Source of the DNA: Gorillibacterium massiliense
Lineage (GTDB): Bacteria > Bacillota > Bacilli > Paenibacillales > NBRC-103111
Length of the DNA stretch: 64,000 nucleotides
Assembly (NCBI RefSeq): GCF_000455485.1
Contig: NZ_CBQR020000100.1
Coordinates: forward strand, 49,743 to 113,742
Direction of reading: 5' to 3'
The notes under the pieces were generated by a model, which searched no databases, was not told where the DNA came from, and saw only the letters and a program-made list of their open reading frames with translations. How positions within the stretch are numbered: the first letter of the stretch is position 1; the number at the start of each line of letters is the position of its first letter. This document shows positions 43,680 to 53,300 of this stretch, piece after piece. A program made the position numbers and the translations under genes.

Positions 43680-44195
43680 TTATCTCCTATCTAAAGACCA
43701 ACTTATCATTTCTTCATCCCTAGACACTTCAGCAAAGCCTATTTTCCGCAAAACCTTTGCAGACCCTGAATTGGTTACCAAGCATTTAGCAGTAATCGAC
43801 TTTACTTCGGGTTGGGAACACGCCCAGTCAGCCAAAGCTTTTGCCGCTTCAGTTCCATAGCCTTTCTCTCGTTCACCTTCAATAATTGCATAACCTAAAT
43901 CAACTTTACCTTCTGCATTAGGCCTGCCTTTAAACCCTGCGTCACCAATAATCATCATTCTATCTTTTCTGATTATCAGCCAAGACTCAAACCCGGAAGG
44001 TTGCCGTCCAACCAATTCCAAATTTTTTATTATTTTTGGCAGGGTTTCTATAGCATCGTCGTCGGGCCATCCACTCGCTAGGTTGAATCCTTTATCGGTT
44101 AGTTCATTATAGTTATTTTCCAAAACCGAAGTTGCTATTTCAAATGTGAAGGGCACTAAGAGCAATCGGTCTGTCGAGATTTGTTTGACTCCCAT
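43680..44195 (-). CDS. GNAT-family N-acetyltransferase
   Basis: A 171-residue RimJ/RimL-type acetyltransferase. MGVKQISTDRLLLVPFT is the typical N-terminus, DLGYAIIEGEREKGYGTEAAKAL carries the acetyl-CoA pyrophosphate loop, and NSGSAKVLRKIGFAEV is the terminal motif. The substrate is unknown. The ribosome site is weak (AAGGA about 16 bases before ATG 44195). A second, different GNAT gene lies immediately upstream on the same strand, but the two are not close copies. Confidence 0.88.
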   Translation of the reverse strand: MGVKQISTDRLLLVPFTFEIATSVLENNYNELTDKGFNLASGWPDDDAIETLPKIIKNLELVGRQPSGFESWLIIRKDRMMIIGDAGFKGRPNAEGKVDLGYAIIEGEREKGYGTEAAKALADWACSQPEVKSITAKCLVTNSGSAKVLRKIGFAEVSRDEEMISWSLDRR

Positions 44196-44252
44196 TCTAT
44201 GAATCCACTCTTTCCTTATAGATGAAATACGTGCGTGTCAATTCATCTAGCC

Positions 44253-44813
44253 TTATCCATGCAAAAGTCTAAACTCATCCTCGAGAATAGCCATCATAAT
44301 CATGTCATGAAACATACCGTCCATAAAAAGAACGTCTCTCTGCAATCCCTCTCGTTGAAAACCAATTTTCTCATACACATGGATCGCCCGCGGGTTGAAA
44401 GCATATACACCCAAGTGAATTCGATGAAGATTTAACGTGTCAAATCCATATCTAAGCATACGTATCATGGCTTCTGTTCCGTATCCACAACCTCGATGCT
44501 GTGTCCCTTGAATACCGATGCGAATATTTGCGCTTCGATTATCGGTATCCCTTTCATTCAACACGACTTCACCGAGTAACTCTCCTGTTTCCTTCAGCAC
44601 AATCATTAAATCGATACGATCCTCGTTTGCAACACCAATTTTCCGAATCCAATTTCCAATTTCTTCCCGGGAGAAGTCTTGATGTGACCCCGTCAATCTA
44701 TTCAGCTCAGGGTCCTGTAAAAAAGCGTAGTATGCATCGAAATCCGACTCTCGTACAAAACGTAATTCTATAGCATTACCCTCGATGCGCAGTTCTGTAG
44801 ACTGTTCTGTCAT
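44253..44813 (-). CDS. GNAT-family N-acetyltransferase
   Basis: About 186 residues from ATG 44813, chosen for its AGGAGAGG site; the frame is open a further 29 codons without support. Visible motifs are GNAIELRFVRESDFDAYYAF, IRIGIQGTQHRGCGYGTEAM with the CoA-binding loop, and NPRAIHVYEKIGFQREGLQR. It belongs to the SpeG/RimJ-like group; the substrate is undetermined. It is probably co-transcribed with the GNAT gene at 43680, 57 bases downstream. Confidence 0.88.
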   Translation of the reverse strand: MTEQSTELRIEGNAIELRFVRESDFDAYYAFLQDPELNRLTGSHQDFSREEIGNWIRKIGVANEDRIDLMIVLKETGELLGEVVLNERDTDNRSANIRIGIQGTQHRGCGYGTEAMIRMLRYGFDTLNLHRIHLGVYAFNPRAIHVYEKIGFQREGLQRDVLFMDGMFHDMIMMAILEDEFRLLHG

Positions 44814-45026
44814 AACGACCTCTCCTAAACCATTAATCATTGAGAATCTGGGCAGCTTTTTTTTACATACAGGCGCTACGCATCTACTCAATACATCCAT
44901 AAATTCACCTTAGTATACAGTAGCTGGGAGAACCAACGGAAGAGAAAGAATTATTAGTAATGAAGATGCCCTTGATGTAACTACCTTCTCCGACTTTCTG
45001 TTTGCAAGTTGTTGAACAGATACCCA

Positions 45027-45071
45027 AAAGGGCCGCAACAACCTGCTCCTTAGCAGATCGTTACGGCCCTC
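45027..45071 (-). terminator. terminator, member 5 of the hairpin family, after the sulfurtransferase gene
   Basis: AAAGGGCCGCAAC...CTGCT pairs with AGCAG...GTTACGGCCCT, 22 bases downstream of the sulfurtransferase stop. Leftward the stem runs into CCCTTTTGGG rather than a long T-run, so termination may be weaker here. Between 44814 and 45026 I see no gene. Confidence 0.7.
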
Positions 45072-45093
45072 TTCATTGATCCCATACGCGTCC

Positions 45094-45969
45094 TTACGCG
45101 CCTTCTTCCTCCATCTCTTCCCGCGGCTCGGAGCCGATGGCGATGGGGTTTTCCTCGTAGCTAATCCAATCGCTCCAGCTTCCGGCATAAAGCTTAACAT
45201 GAGGGTAGCCTGCTTCCATAAAGGAGAGCACATTGGGACAGGCGGTGACGCCAGAGCCGCAGTAGACGATGACTTCGGCATCCCGGGGGATGCCGGAGAA
45301 GCGGCGGTGCTGTCCCTCCGCCGGCTTCCAGTGGCCCACGCCGTCGATGGCCTCCTTCCAGAAACGATTGACCGCACCAGGGATATGACCGGCGATCGGA
45401 TCAATCGTTTCTTCTCGGCCGGCGTAGCGGGCCGGGTCGCGGGAGTCGACCAGCACGGCTCCCGGCGCGTTCCGCTTCATCCGTACCTCCTCGATGCCGG
45501 CCAACCAGGCCGGCTGGAGGCGCGGTACGAAACGGGCTGCTTCCGGCTCGGGCACTTCCATCGTCACCGGATATCCGGCTTCCCGCCAAGCGGTGAAGCC
45601 CTGATCCATGACGACGACGTGTCGGTGCCCATAATAGCGCAGCAGCCACCAGAAGCGGGACGCATACGAGCCGCCTTGGTCGTCGTACGCGACAACGCGG
45701 GTTTCCGGGCCTATGCCAGCCCGGCCTAATTTCCATGCAAGTTCTTCCGGCGATGGCAGTGGATGCCGTCCGCCATGCTCGCCTACCGGAGCAGACAAAT
45801 CCCGCTCCAGATCAAAGTAAACCGCCCCCGGCAAGTGGCCTTCGGCATATGCAATCCCCCCTGCATCCGGGGAACCTAATATGTACCTGCAATCCACAAC
45901 CACTACATCAGGAAGTTCCCTATGATCGTTTACCCATTCCATACTGACGATGGAAGACATGGGACTCAC
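45094..45969 (-). CDS. thiosulfate/3-mercaptopyruvate sulfurtransferase (tandem rhodanese)
   Basis: About 291 residues from GTG 45969 (AAGGA about 7-9 bases upstream); ATG 45960 is an alternative. Two rhodanese domains: an inactive N-terminal one (VVVDCRYILG...GHLPGAVYFDL) and a catalytic C-terminal one with active-site loop VYCGSGVTAC (Cys about 237) and AGHIPGAVNRFW. The enzyme moves sulfane sulfur from thiosulfate or 3-mercaptopyruvate to acceptors such as cyanide or thiols. The acidic tail SEPREEMEEEGA recurs as isolated fragments at 40.2 and 43.6 kb. It is divergent from bacteriohemerythrin. Confidence 0.93.
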   Translation of the reverse strand: MSPMSSIVSMEWVNDHRELPDVVVVDCRYILGSPDAGGIAYAEGHLPGAVYFDLERDLSAPVGEHGGRHPLPSPEELAWKLGRAGIGPETRVVAYDDQGGSYASRFWWLLRYYGHRHVVVMDQGFTAWREAGYPVTMEVPEPEAARFVPRLQPAWLAGIEEVRMKRNAPGAVLVDSRDPARYAGREETIDPIAGHIPGAVNRFWKEAIDGVGHWKPAEGQHRRFSGIPRDAEVIVYCGSGVTACPNVLSFMEAGYPHVKLYAGSWSDWISYEENPIAIGSEPREEMEEEGA

Positions 45970-46166
45970 TCTCTCTTCCTTGTTTTCTTTCATTATACAC
46001 CAGATTGCGCCTGATATGCCTCCGCAAAAGGCAGAAATCGAGAAAAGGAATAATTTTATGTTAATAATTTTTTCATTATGTGTGAGCTACACCACTGAAA
46101 TTTTTGTGATATTTTTGGATAATAAGGAAGCATTCATCACATTTTGTCGAAAGGAATGACCCCCAC

Positions 46167-46577
46167 ATGATCACCTGGAGAGAAGAACTTAACATTGGCA
46201 TTGACATAGTGGACGAGCAACATCAGGAACTGGTACGCCGCATGAACGAATTTATGACCGCCTGCACCCAAAAGCAAGGCAAAGAAGTCATCGAAGAAAC
46301 CTTGCGCTTCCTGGCTTCCTATGTGGTGGAACACTTCCACGATGAAGAGCAATTGATGGCCCGCAGTCAATTCCCCGAATATGAACAACACCGCGAGGAG
46401 CATGAACGTTTTGTCGCCGATGTGAACGCACTTCTTAGCCAAATTGAGACCTCCGGTGTATCGGTTCTCACCACCATCAAGCTGAACCGTACCTTGGTCG
46501 ATTGGCTGATCAACCACATCCAAAAAAATGACCAAACCTTCGGCGATTACCTGAAAGAAAAAAATTTCAAGGCCTAA
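46167..46577 (+). CDS. bacteriohemerythrin
   Basis: A 136-residue four-helix di-iron oxygen-binding protein. ITWREELNIGIDIVDEQHQEL has the first His ligand (His19), VEHFHDEEQLM gives His56/His58 and a Glu, EQHREEHERF gives His75 and His79, and WLINHIQKNDQTF the last His and Asp. This is the complete ligand set for the family, so O2 or NO binding is expected. AAAGGA precedes ATG 46167. It is a single gene with its own terminator. Confidence 0.95.
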   Translation: MITWREELNIGIDIVDEQHQELVRRMNEFMTACTQKQGKEVIEETLRFLASYVVEHFHDEEQLMARSQFPEYEQHREEHERFVADVNALLSQIETSGVSVLTTIKLNRTLVDWLINHIQKNDQTFGDYLKEKNFKA

Positions 46578-46601
46578 CGAACGCCATCTTCCTCATGAAT
46601 G

Positions 46602-46636
46602 ACCGGCTTTCCTCTTATGAGGCAGGAGCCGGTTTT
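46602..46636 (+). terminator. terminator after bacteriohemerythrin
   Basis: Seven-base stem ACCGGCT/AGCCGGT with an 18-base loop and following TTTT, 25 bases after the stop codon. Confidence 0.72.
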
Positions 46637-46718
46637 CATTTGGTTCCGTATATTGTGGGCTGATTACGTCTTTGTTAATCTGAACTCGTAAGAGTTGCTT
46701 GTATTAGGAGGGCTTACC

Positions 46719-47234
46719 GTGAACGATTTCGTCCATCCCTGTCTGGATTTCCGATTTGTACCGTTTACGATGGAGTATGGTCAGGAAATATGCCATTGGC
46801 AATACGAACCGCCTTACGACCTGTACAATTGGGGGGCTTGGGAAACCCTTGAAGCGGCGGGCGATGAATTTGCCGATCCATATATACGGGAAACGCAATT
46901 TTCCGGCGTACTGGATGAAAACGGGCGGCTTATCGGCTTCGTGCAATTTTTCCCCATTGTTGGAGTAACCCGATTGGGGCTGGGCTTGCGTCCAGACTTA
47001 TGCGGATCGGGGAACGGAGCGACCTTCGCCCAGGCTTGCGCGGAAGAAGCGCTGCGGCGTAAACCTCTAGACGCCGTCGACCTGGAGGTGCTGGTTTGGA
47101 ATGACAGGGCTCGCAAAGCCTACGAACGAGCCGGCTTCCGCATCACCGATCGCTATGAGCGAAAAATGCCGGATGGCATGGGCGACTTTTTTTGCATGGA
47201 ATACATTTGTGAAAAAGATGTGGAATCTCCTTGA
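46719..47234 (+). CDS. GNAT-family N-acetyltransferase
   Basis: About 171 residues from GTG 46719, set by GGAGGG 6 bases upstream. The N-terminal DFRFVPFTMEYGQEICHWQY, the central GLGLRPDLCGSGNGATFAQA with the CoA loop, and VWNDRARKAYERAGFRITDRY are typical GNAT motifs. The target is unknown. It is not closely similar to the other GNAT proteins in the window and stands alone between hemerythrin and an SLH gene. Confidence 0.87.
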   Translation: MNDFVHPCLDFRFVPFTMEYGQEICHWQYEPPYDLYNWGAWETLEAAGDEFADPYIRETQFSGVLDENGRLIGFVQFFPIVGVTRLGLGLRPDLCGSGNGATFAQACAEEALRRKPLDAVDLEVLVWNDRARKAYERAGFRITDRYERKMPDGMGDFFCMEYICEKDVESP

Positions 47235-47313
47235 AAACACAACGACTTTTCCCGATTTGCCGCGTATAATCCTCAGACCTCATTAGAGCAACTAGACGAT
47301 TCAGGAGGATGCT

Positions 47314-48441
47314 ATGAAACGAATCATTCTTATATTTTCCACTCTACTGTTGCTTCTCTCCGGAGCATCTGCATATGCGCAGACAGGGAAAGATACGGCA
47401 GTGCTGAAGGCAACTGTTCTTCCCTATTACCCTGTGGATTTTGTGTCGTATTCCGACACCAACGCTTACGACAAAGTTACAGCCCTGCTTCAGGCTGGGG
47501 TGATCAAAGGCTCGCCAAACACCGGCGGTTCCGTTAAGCTGAATCCGGAAGGGACTATGACTCGTGCCGAGTTTTTCGCGATGCTGGTCAACGCCGCCGA
47601 GTTGAATTCCAAAGCTCCCGCCCCATCTTTCTCAGATGTTCAAGCAGGAGCCTGGTACGCCGAACCGATACGAATCGCCACCTCCCTCGGTTTTGCCAAG
47701 GGCTATCCCGAAGGAACCTTCCGGCCCAATAGTCCCATCACCCGGGCGGAAATGACGGCGGTTATGGTCAGTACCTTCAAGAACACCGTGCAAGCCGAAG
47801 GGAAGATAATAACCTACACGGATCTGCCTATTAATGACTGGTATACACCAGCCGTTCAACAAGCCGCGAAAATGGGCCTTTTGGACGAGCAGCCGAAAAA
47901 CCTCTTCCAACCACAAGCTCCCGCCAAACGGATCGACGCGATGTTGATGGTGTACAATGCCCTTTTCCATGAAAGCTCCGCTCTGCCGAACGATTGGACA
48001 CTGACCAACCTGGTACAGGATGTGATGATCGAGAACTATATGGGGCTGAACAACAAGGATTTCGACCGGATCGCCAACGCCGCCCATACGTACGCTACCG
48101 GCTTTTTCACGCAATACCTACTGCTGAACAGTGAAGGTATCGCCAGCCTGACCAATGACGGAAATCGGGTGTTTCTATATTTCGAGGGCTCTCCGCACGC
48201 GGAAATCCAGCTAAAAGCCGACCGCTATGCAATGATTACCGTCACCGGCTATACCGACGTCTCCCGGGTCATTTATCCCAACGGCTCCGTTCTTACCAAA
48301 AAGGTTCCCATCGAGGACACCCTTTACCTCCGCAAAAAAGGTAACGATTGGTTCGTCTTCGGTTCGAAAAACGGATACCTCTCCATTAAGGAATGGCTGC
48401 AACCAAAAGCTACAGTCTCCTATCGTCCTGCAGCTAAATAA
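47314..48441 (+). CDS. SLH-domain exported protein
   Basis: A 375-residue exported protein. A signal peptide (1-22, ending ASAYA) is followed by three SLH repeats (about 45-95, 105-150, 165-215; GYPEGTFRPNSPITRAEM), the last one degenerate, and a 150-residue C-terminal domain of unknown fold (VQDVMIENYMGLNNKDFDRI...). The small size and single C-terminal domain differ from the large SLH proteins elsewhere here. AGGAGG precedes ATG 47314. A wall-associated role is inferred. Confidence 0.88.
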   Translation: MKRIILIFSTLLLLLSGASAYAQTGKDTAVLKATVLPYYPVDFVSYSDTNAYDKVTALLQAGVIKGSPNTGGSVKLNPEGTMTRAEFFAMLVNAAELNSKAPAPSFSDVQAGAWYAEPIRIATSLGFAKGYPEGTFRPNSPITRAEMTAVMVSTFKNTVQAEGKIITYTDLPINDWYTPAVQQAAKMGLLDEQPKNLFQPQAPAKRIDAMLMVYNALFHESSALPNDWTLTNLVQDVMIENYMGLNNKDFDRIANAAHTYATGFFTQYLLLNSEGIASLTNDGNRVFLYFEGSPHAEIQLKADRYAMITVTGYTDVSRVIYPNGSVLTKKVPIEDTLYLRKKGNDWFVFGSKNGYLSIKEWLQPKATVSYRPAAK

Positions 48442-48454
48442 TGACGACATCAAC

Positions 48455-48502
48455 AGTCCTCCCTTCCAGCGCAGACATGCGCCGGCGTGGGGGACTTTTT
48501 TT
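48455..48502 (+). terminator. terminator after the SLH gene
   Basis: Imperfect long stem AGTCC-CCC-CC-GCGC against GCGC-GG-GGG-GGACT, followed by a seven-T run. Confidence 0.75.
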
Positions 48503-48671
48503 GCTGCAAATCCTTTGATTCAGGGTTAAGCTTCCACCCTCCCCGCCGATACTGGATAATATGGCAAAAGACAGTGGGCAACCCCTTTTGGAATACTTAT
48601 CTGCCCAAAAATCTGGTATGATTATAGGAATGTCTTTAGTCGCGAGTGATAATACCCGCCATTGGAGGAAG

Positions 48672-50348
48672 ATGGCATTGGCCCAGATTAAACTGCCTTT
48701 GAACCGGATTCGATTTTTGTCCGACGCCATGGAAAAACATATGAATACCGTCATCTTGTCCCGGGGCTGGAACTACTACCACCGCGGGCTTGTTGGCGAT
48801 CTGGAGCTTACCCATCACGAGCTGCGGGCAACCGTGCACGGCACAACTCCCTATGACGTGACCCTCAATCTCGAAAACACCGAGGAAAGCTTCTGTACCT
48901 GCCCGTACGAAACGTGGTGCAAGCATATGGCCGCCGTTTTATTTAAAGCCTATGCGCCTCATGGTCGGCCCGAGCTGCTATTCGTCAATATGCAAAAAAA
49001 CCTCAACACCAAAAGCAAGTTGCGGAACACAAGCCGCGCCAAAAAGGCATCCGCCCCGGCTCAGGCCAATCTTTCGGCGGAATCCCCCGAGACGTGGCAT
49101 GATTTTTTCGAAAGCCGCTTCACCGGCTATATTCTAAGCCATCAGCAATCAGTGGAGACATTTTACCGCACGGCACGGGAGACGTTGGAACCCCTCGCCG
49201 CAAGTTGGGACCCCTCTCTTCGGCTGCTGTTCCGGATTCATGTGCTTTTTTTCATTCTGCGCCGGATCGACCGGTTTCATCGGGAAAGCCGCGCTTCTTA
49301 TTTGACCTACTATTTTGAAGCGGCGGGGAGAACCGTTTATGCCCGCTGCCAGTCTACGCTTGTCGAGCTAATCGGGGAAGACACTGCTAAAAAGGCGGTA
49401 GGCAAGCACCCGAAAATCTGGCGGGAAACGACCCGGCTGCTGCGGGATTATTTGCTGGACGAGCGTCCCGGTGTTACAGATTGGCTGGACTTGTACCGTT
49501 TGTTTTGGTGGGCCCTCGGAACGCCGCACAGTTCAGAAACGGCTTGGGAGAAAGATCAACTCGCCGCGTATCTCGACGGACGAGCGACGACGGGCAATGA
49601 ACCTGCACCTGGGAAAACACGCCGCCATGTAGAAGAGGATGCATTGGAGTCCGCTCTTGAGCATAACGAATGGACTCCGCGGCAAAGGGACCAACTCCTC
49701 TTGGCCCTCTCCCATTTCGATGTCATAGAAGGACGGGATGATCTCGCTTTTGCCCGGTTGGAAGAGCTGAACACCCGACAGGCGGGAGACTATTACGCCG
49801 TACTGGACCGGCTAAAGGCGACAGGACAATCCGAGCGGTTTGTCGCCTGGCTGAACTGGCTTCTGCCGACGCTGACGCGGGCGAAGCAGGAAGACTTCAA
49901 CCGGATATGCAATTATTGGGCGGAAGCCGCGGGAACGCTCATCCCCGACGAGAGTTGGGTGGACATCCTCCGCTCTCTTCTGCCGCGCAGCTATACCTAC
50001 TACACGGATTATTTGATCAAGAACGGCCATTACCGGGACTGGGTCGACTTGCAGCTCTCCATCCGCATTTCATCTGCGGATCTGTATTCTCTGGACATCC
50101 GCCGCATGCAGGATGCTCATCCCGACTTGCTCATCCCCCTCTACCATCAAACCATTGATCGCCTTGTCGGGGAGAAAAACCGCAACGCCTACCGGGAGTC
50201 CGTCCGGTTGTTGAAGAAGCTGCGAACATGCTACAAGCAAACCGGAAAAATGGAACGCTGGGAGCAATACATCGACCGGATGGCAGACAAATACAACCGC
50301 CTGCGGGCTTTTCAGGAAGAATTACAGAAGGGAAAGCTGCTGCCATGA
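48672..50348 (+). CDS. SWIM zinc-finger protein (YwqB-like)
   Basis: About 558 residues from ATG 48672, which has GGAGG very close (3 bases); TTG 48678 has better spacing and is equally possible. The SWIM motif CTCPYETWCKH (C-x-C-x5-C-x-H, near residue 80) binds zinc and probably DNA or protein. The remainder is helical with no other domain I recognise. The gene overlaps the following SNF2 helicase gene by 4 bases (ATGA), the same pairing as ywqB-ywqA in Bacillus subtilis, so the two products are expected to act together. Confidence 0.9.
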   Translation: MALAQIKLPLNRIRFLSDAMEKHMNTVILSRGWNYYHRGLVGDLELTHHELRATVHGTTPYDVTLNLENTEESFCTCPYETWCKHMAAVLFKAYAPHGRPELLFVNMQKNLNTKSKLRNTSRAKKASAPAQANLSAESPETWHDFFESRFTGYILSHQQSVETFYRTARETLEPLAASWDPSLRLLFRIHVLFFILRRIDRFHRESRASYLTYYFEAAGRTVYARCQSTLVELIGEDTAKKAVGKHPKIWRETTRLLRDYLLDERPGVTDWLDLYRLFWWALGTPHSSETAWEKDQLAAYLDGRATTGNEPAPGKTRRHVEEDALESALEHNEWTPRQRDQLLLALSHFDVIEGRDDLAFARLEELNTRQAGDYYAVLDRLKATGQSERFVAWLNWLLPTLTRAKQEDFNRICNYWAEAAGTLIPDESWVDILRSLLPRSYTYYTDYLIKNGHYRDWVDLQLSIRISSADLYSLDIRRMQDAHPDLLIPLYHQTIDRLVGEKNRNAYRESVRLLKKLRTCYKQTGKMERWEQYIDRMADKYNRLRAFQEELQKGKLLP

Positions 50349-53300
50349 TAGCCTCCGCAACGTATACCGTTTATGCCGAATGGATGGACGAAGGCGCTCT
50401 GTTCCTGTGGGGGAGCCGGGGTAAAGGCTCCATTGACGCCGCTGAGCTGAAGGATCATCTCTTCGCCTGGCATGAACCTTCATTTTACGGCACGTTTATC
50501 CAACTTCATGAAATGGGCTATCGCGAAGGCGTTAAACTCCCTGCCGAGGAAGCCCTTGATTATTTTTGCTCTACGCAGGAGCTGCGCCACGTGAGCCGGG
50601 TGTGGAGCGAAGAGGTTGCTGCGCTGAAGGCGCTGGCTCCTGCCGTAAAAGACGCGCTGGATCATGGGCGGTATATGCCCGATTACGAGCAGTTCAAGCG
50701 CGGTTCCTTCGGCTGGAAGCTGACGCTGCCGGAGGCGCTGGAGCCTCTGGCGGCAGGGGATACTGCCCGCCACTTCCTGCACGCTCTTGCGGCGGAACGG
50801 GCCGCAAGCGATCCCGGGCTCCGAGCGGCGCTCGCTCGGCTATCCACACGTGTGGAAGGAGAGGCCGTGGAGGGCGGGGACCCTAATCTGTGGCTCGATG
50901 AGGAGGACTTCTTGGCCGCTATCGGCTGGGTCGCCGACCCCAGTCCGTTTCGCACCTGTTTGCAGCTCATCGAGCCTGGCGCGGAAGGGGAGGCGGAGGC
51001 GGCCCCGGGCGGCGGAGGCGGAGGCTGGCGGCTCAGCGTGGCGCTGCAGGACCGCGGCCGTCCTGACTGGCTGACTCCCGTCAGCCAGTCGGGCGAACCC
51101 GCCGCGGATGTTGCGCTGCCGCCTGCCTGGGCGGAGGCGCTGCCCCGCGTGCCACGGGATGTGCAGCGCTGGCTGCACATCCTGCCGTGGCTGCGGGACG
51201 CCGACGCCCAGGCGGACGCCACAGGCGCCGCAAGTGCCACCGACGCCGCTAGCCCCGCCGGGCTGCCGCGGCTGAAAACCGAGCTCGCCGACGGCGAGGC
51301 TTGGGAACTGCTCACCCACGGAGCGCTGCGACTGGCTGAAGCGGGCTGTGCCGTGCTACTGCCCGCTTGGTGGGAACGCGCCAGCAAGCGCAAACCGCGG
51401 CTGCGCGCCAAGGTGAAGTCGTCGGTAGGCGCTGTTTCCAGCTCCCTCTTGGGGCTCGACGGCATCCTCCAGTTTGACTGGAGGCTCGCCATCGGCGACA
51501 TCGAGCTGACGGAGGGAGAATTCCTTCAGCTTCTGGACGAGAAAAAGCGTCTGATCCGGTTCCATGGCGAGTGGATTCAACTGGACCCTGCTCAATTGGA
51601 TCAAATCCGCCAAGCGATGAAACGGGCCCGGAAGAAACGCGGTCTCAGCTTTCAGGAAATTCTGGAAATGCATCTATTGGGCGAAGCCCCTATACCGGGA
51701 ACCGCCGCGGAGGGCATTGCCGAAGACGACCGGCTAATGATGGAAGTCGAGCTGGACGATTACATGCTTGCCTTAATGGACCAGTTGGAGCACAGCTCCC
51801 ATATCCCGCTGGTAGAAGCTCCGACGGATTTTCACGGTTCTTTGCGCCGTTATCAGGCGGAGGGCTTAAGCTGGATGCTGTTTTTGCGCCGGCTGGGACT
51901 TGGCGGCTGTTTAGCCGACGATATGGGCCTTGGCAAAACCATTCAATGGATCACCTATCTGCTGGCCGCCAAAGAGCAGCGGACACAAAGATCAGTCGAC
52001 AGCGCAACCGCCACCGGCGACGACAATCAAACCGTCATAACCGATACAGAGCAACAGCTCGCTCCAATCGTGCCGCTTTACCCGGAGGACGCTCCCTCCC
52101 TGCTCATCTGTCCCACTTCCGTTTTAGGCAACTGGCAAAAGGAGCTGGAGCGCTTCGCACCGTCGCTTAAGGTGCATCTGCACTACGGCGGCGCTCGGCT
52201 GAAGGGAAAATCTTTTGCCGATGGAGTAAAGGATGCGGATTTAATCCTCACCTCCTATACCCTCGCAAACTTGGATGAAAACGAACTGAAGAGCGTCTAC
52301 TGGAGCTCCATCTGTCTCGATGAAGCGCAAAATATAAAGAACGCCTACACCAAACAAGCCACTGCCATCCGCCATCTCACCGGCTACCATCGCATCGCCA
52401 TGACCGGTACACCCATTGAGAATCGGCTGACGGAGCTATGGTCGATTTTTGACTTTTTGAATCCCGGGTACCTGGGGTCTTTGCGGGACTTTACGCACCG
52501 CTTTGTCACCTCCATCGAGCGCTCCGCCGACCAGGAAGCGACGGGCAAAGTGCAAAAGCTGGTGCGCCCCTTCCTGTTGCGCCGACTTAAGAAAGACCCG
52601 GCTATCCAGTTGGACCTGCCCGAAAAGAATGAGGCCAAAGTTTACGTCAGCTTGACCGCCGAGCAGGCTTCTCTATACGAAACCCATATCCGCGACATGT
52701 TCGAGCGCATCGAGAAATCCTCCGCCATGGAACGCAGAGGATTGATACTCGCCTCCCTCACCCGGCTCAAGCAGGTATGCAATCACCCTTCCCTATACCT
52801 GAAAGAAGGCGGCAGACGCTGGAAAGAGCGCTCCAACAAATTGGAGAGACTAATCGATATGGTGCGAGAGCTGCGTTCCGAGGGAGACCGCTGCCTCATT
52901 TTCACCCAGTTCGTCGAAACCGGCCATTTGCTGCAAAAAGCACTAGAAGATGAGTTGGAAGAAAGCACCCTCTTCCTTCACGGCGGAACGACGAAACATA
53001 CCCGCGACGATATGATCGCCCGCTTCCAAAACGAAACGCTTCCTGATTCTGAGCGCCCGGCCATTTTTATTCTTTCTCTAAAAGCGGGGGGCACCGGATT
53101 GAACCTTACAGCCGCCAATCACGTCTTTCATTTTGACCGTTGGTGGAATCCCGCCGTGGAAAATCAGGCGACGGACCGGGCTTACCGCATCGGCCAGATG
53201 CGCAACGTTCAAGTGCATAAATTCATCACCCTCGGCACGATGGAAGAACGGGTGGATGAAATGATCGAGCGCAAGCTGGGCTTAAGCCAACAGATCGTTG

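Noticed and set aside
40106-45155. Possible integron-like cassette array with the tail/terminator modules acting as attC sites
   Set aside because: No integrase gene and no attC core sites are seen; modules are better explained as duplicated gene ends, so only recombination in general is proposed.
46081-46159. Short plus-strand frame before bacteriohemerythrin
   Set aside because: It is AT-rich upstream sequence without a ribosome site or known motif.
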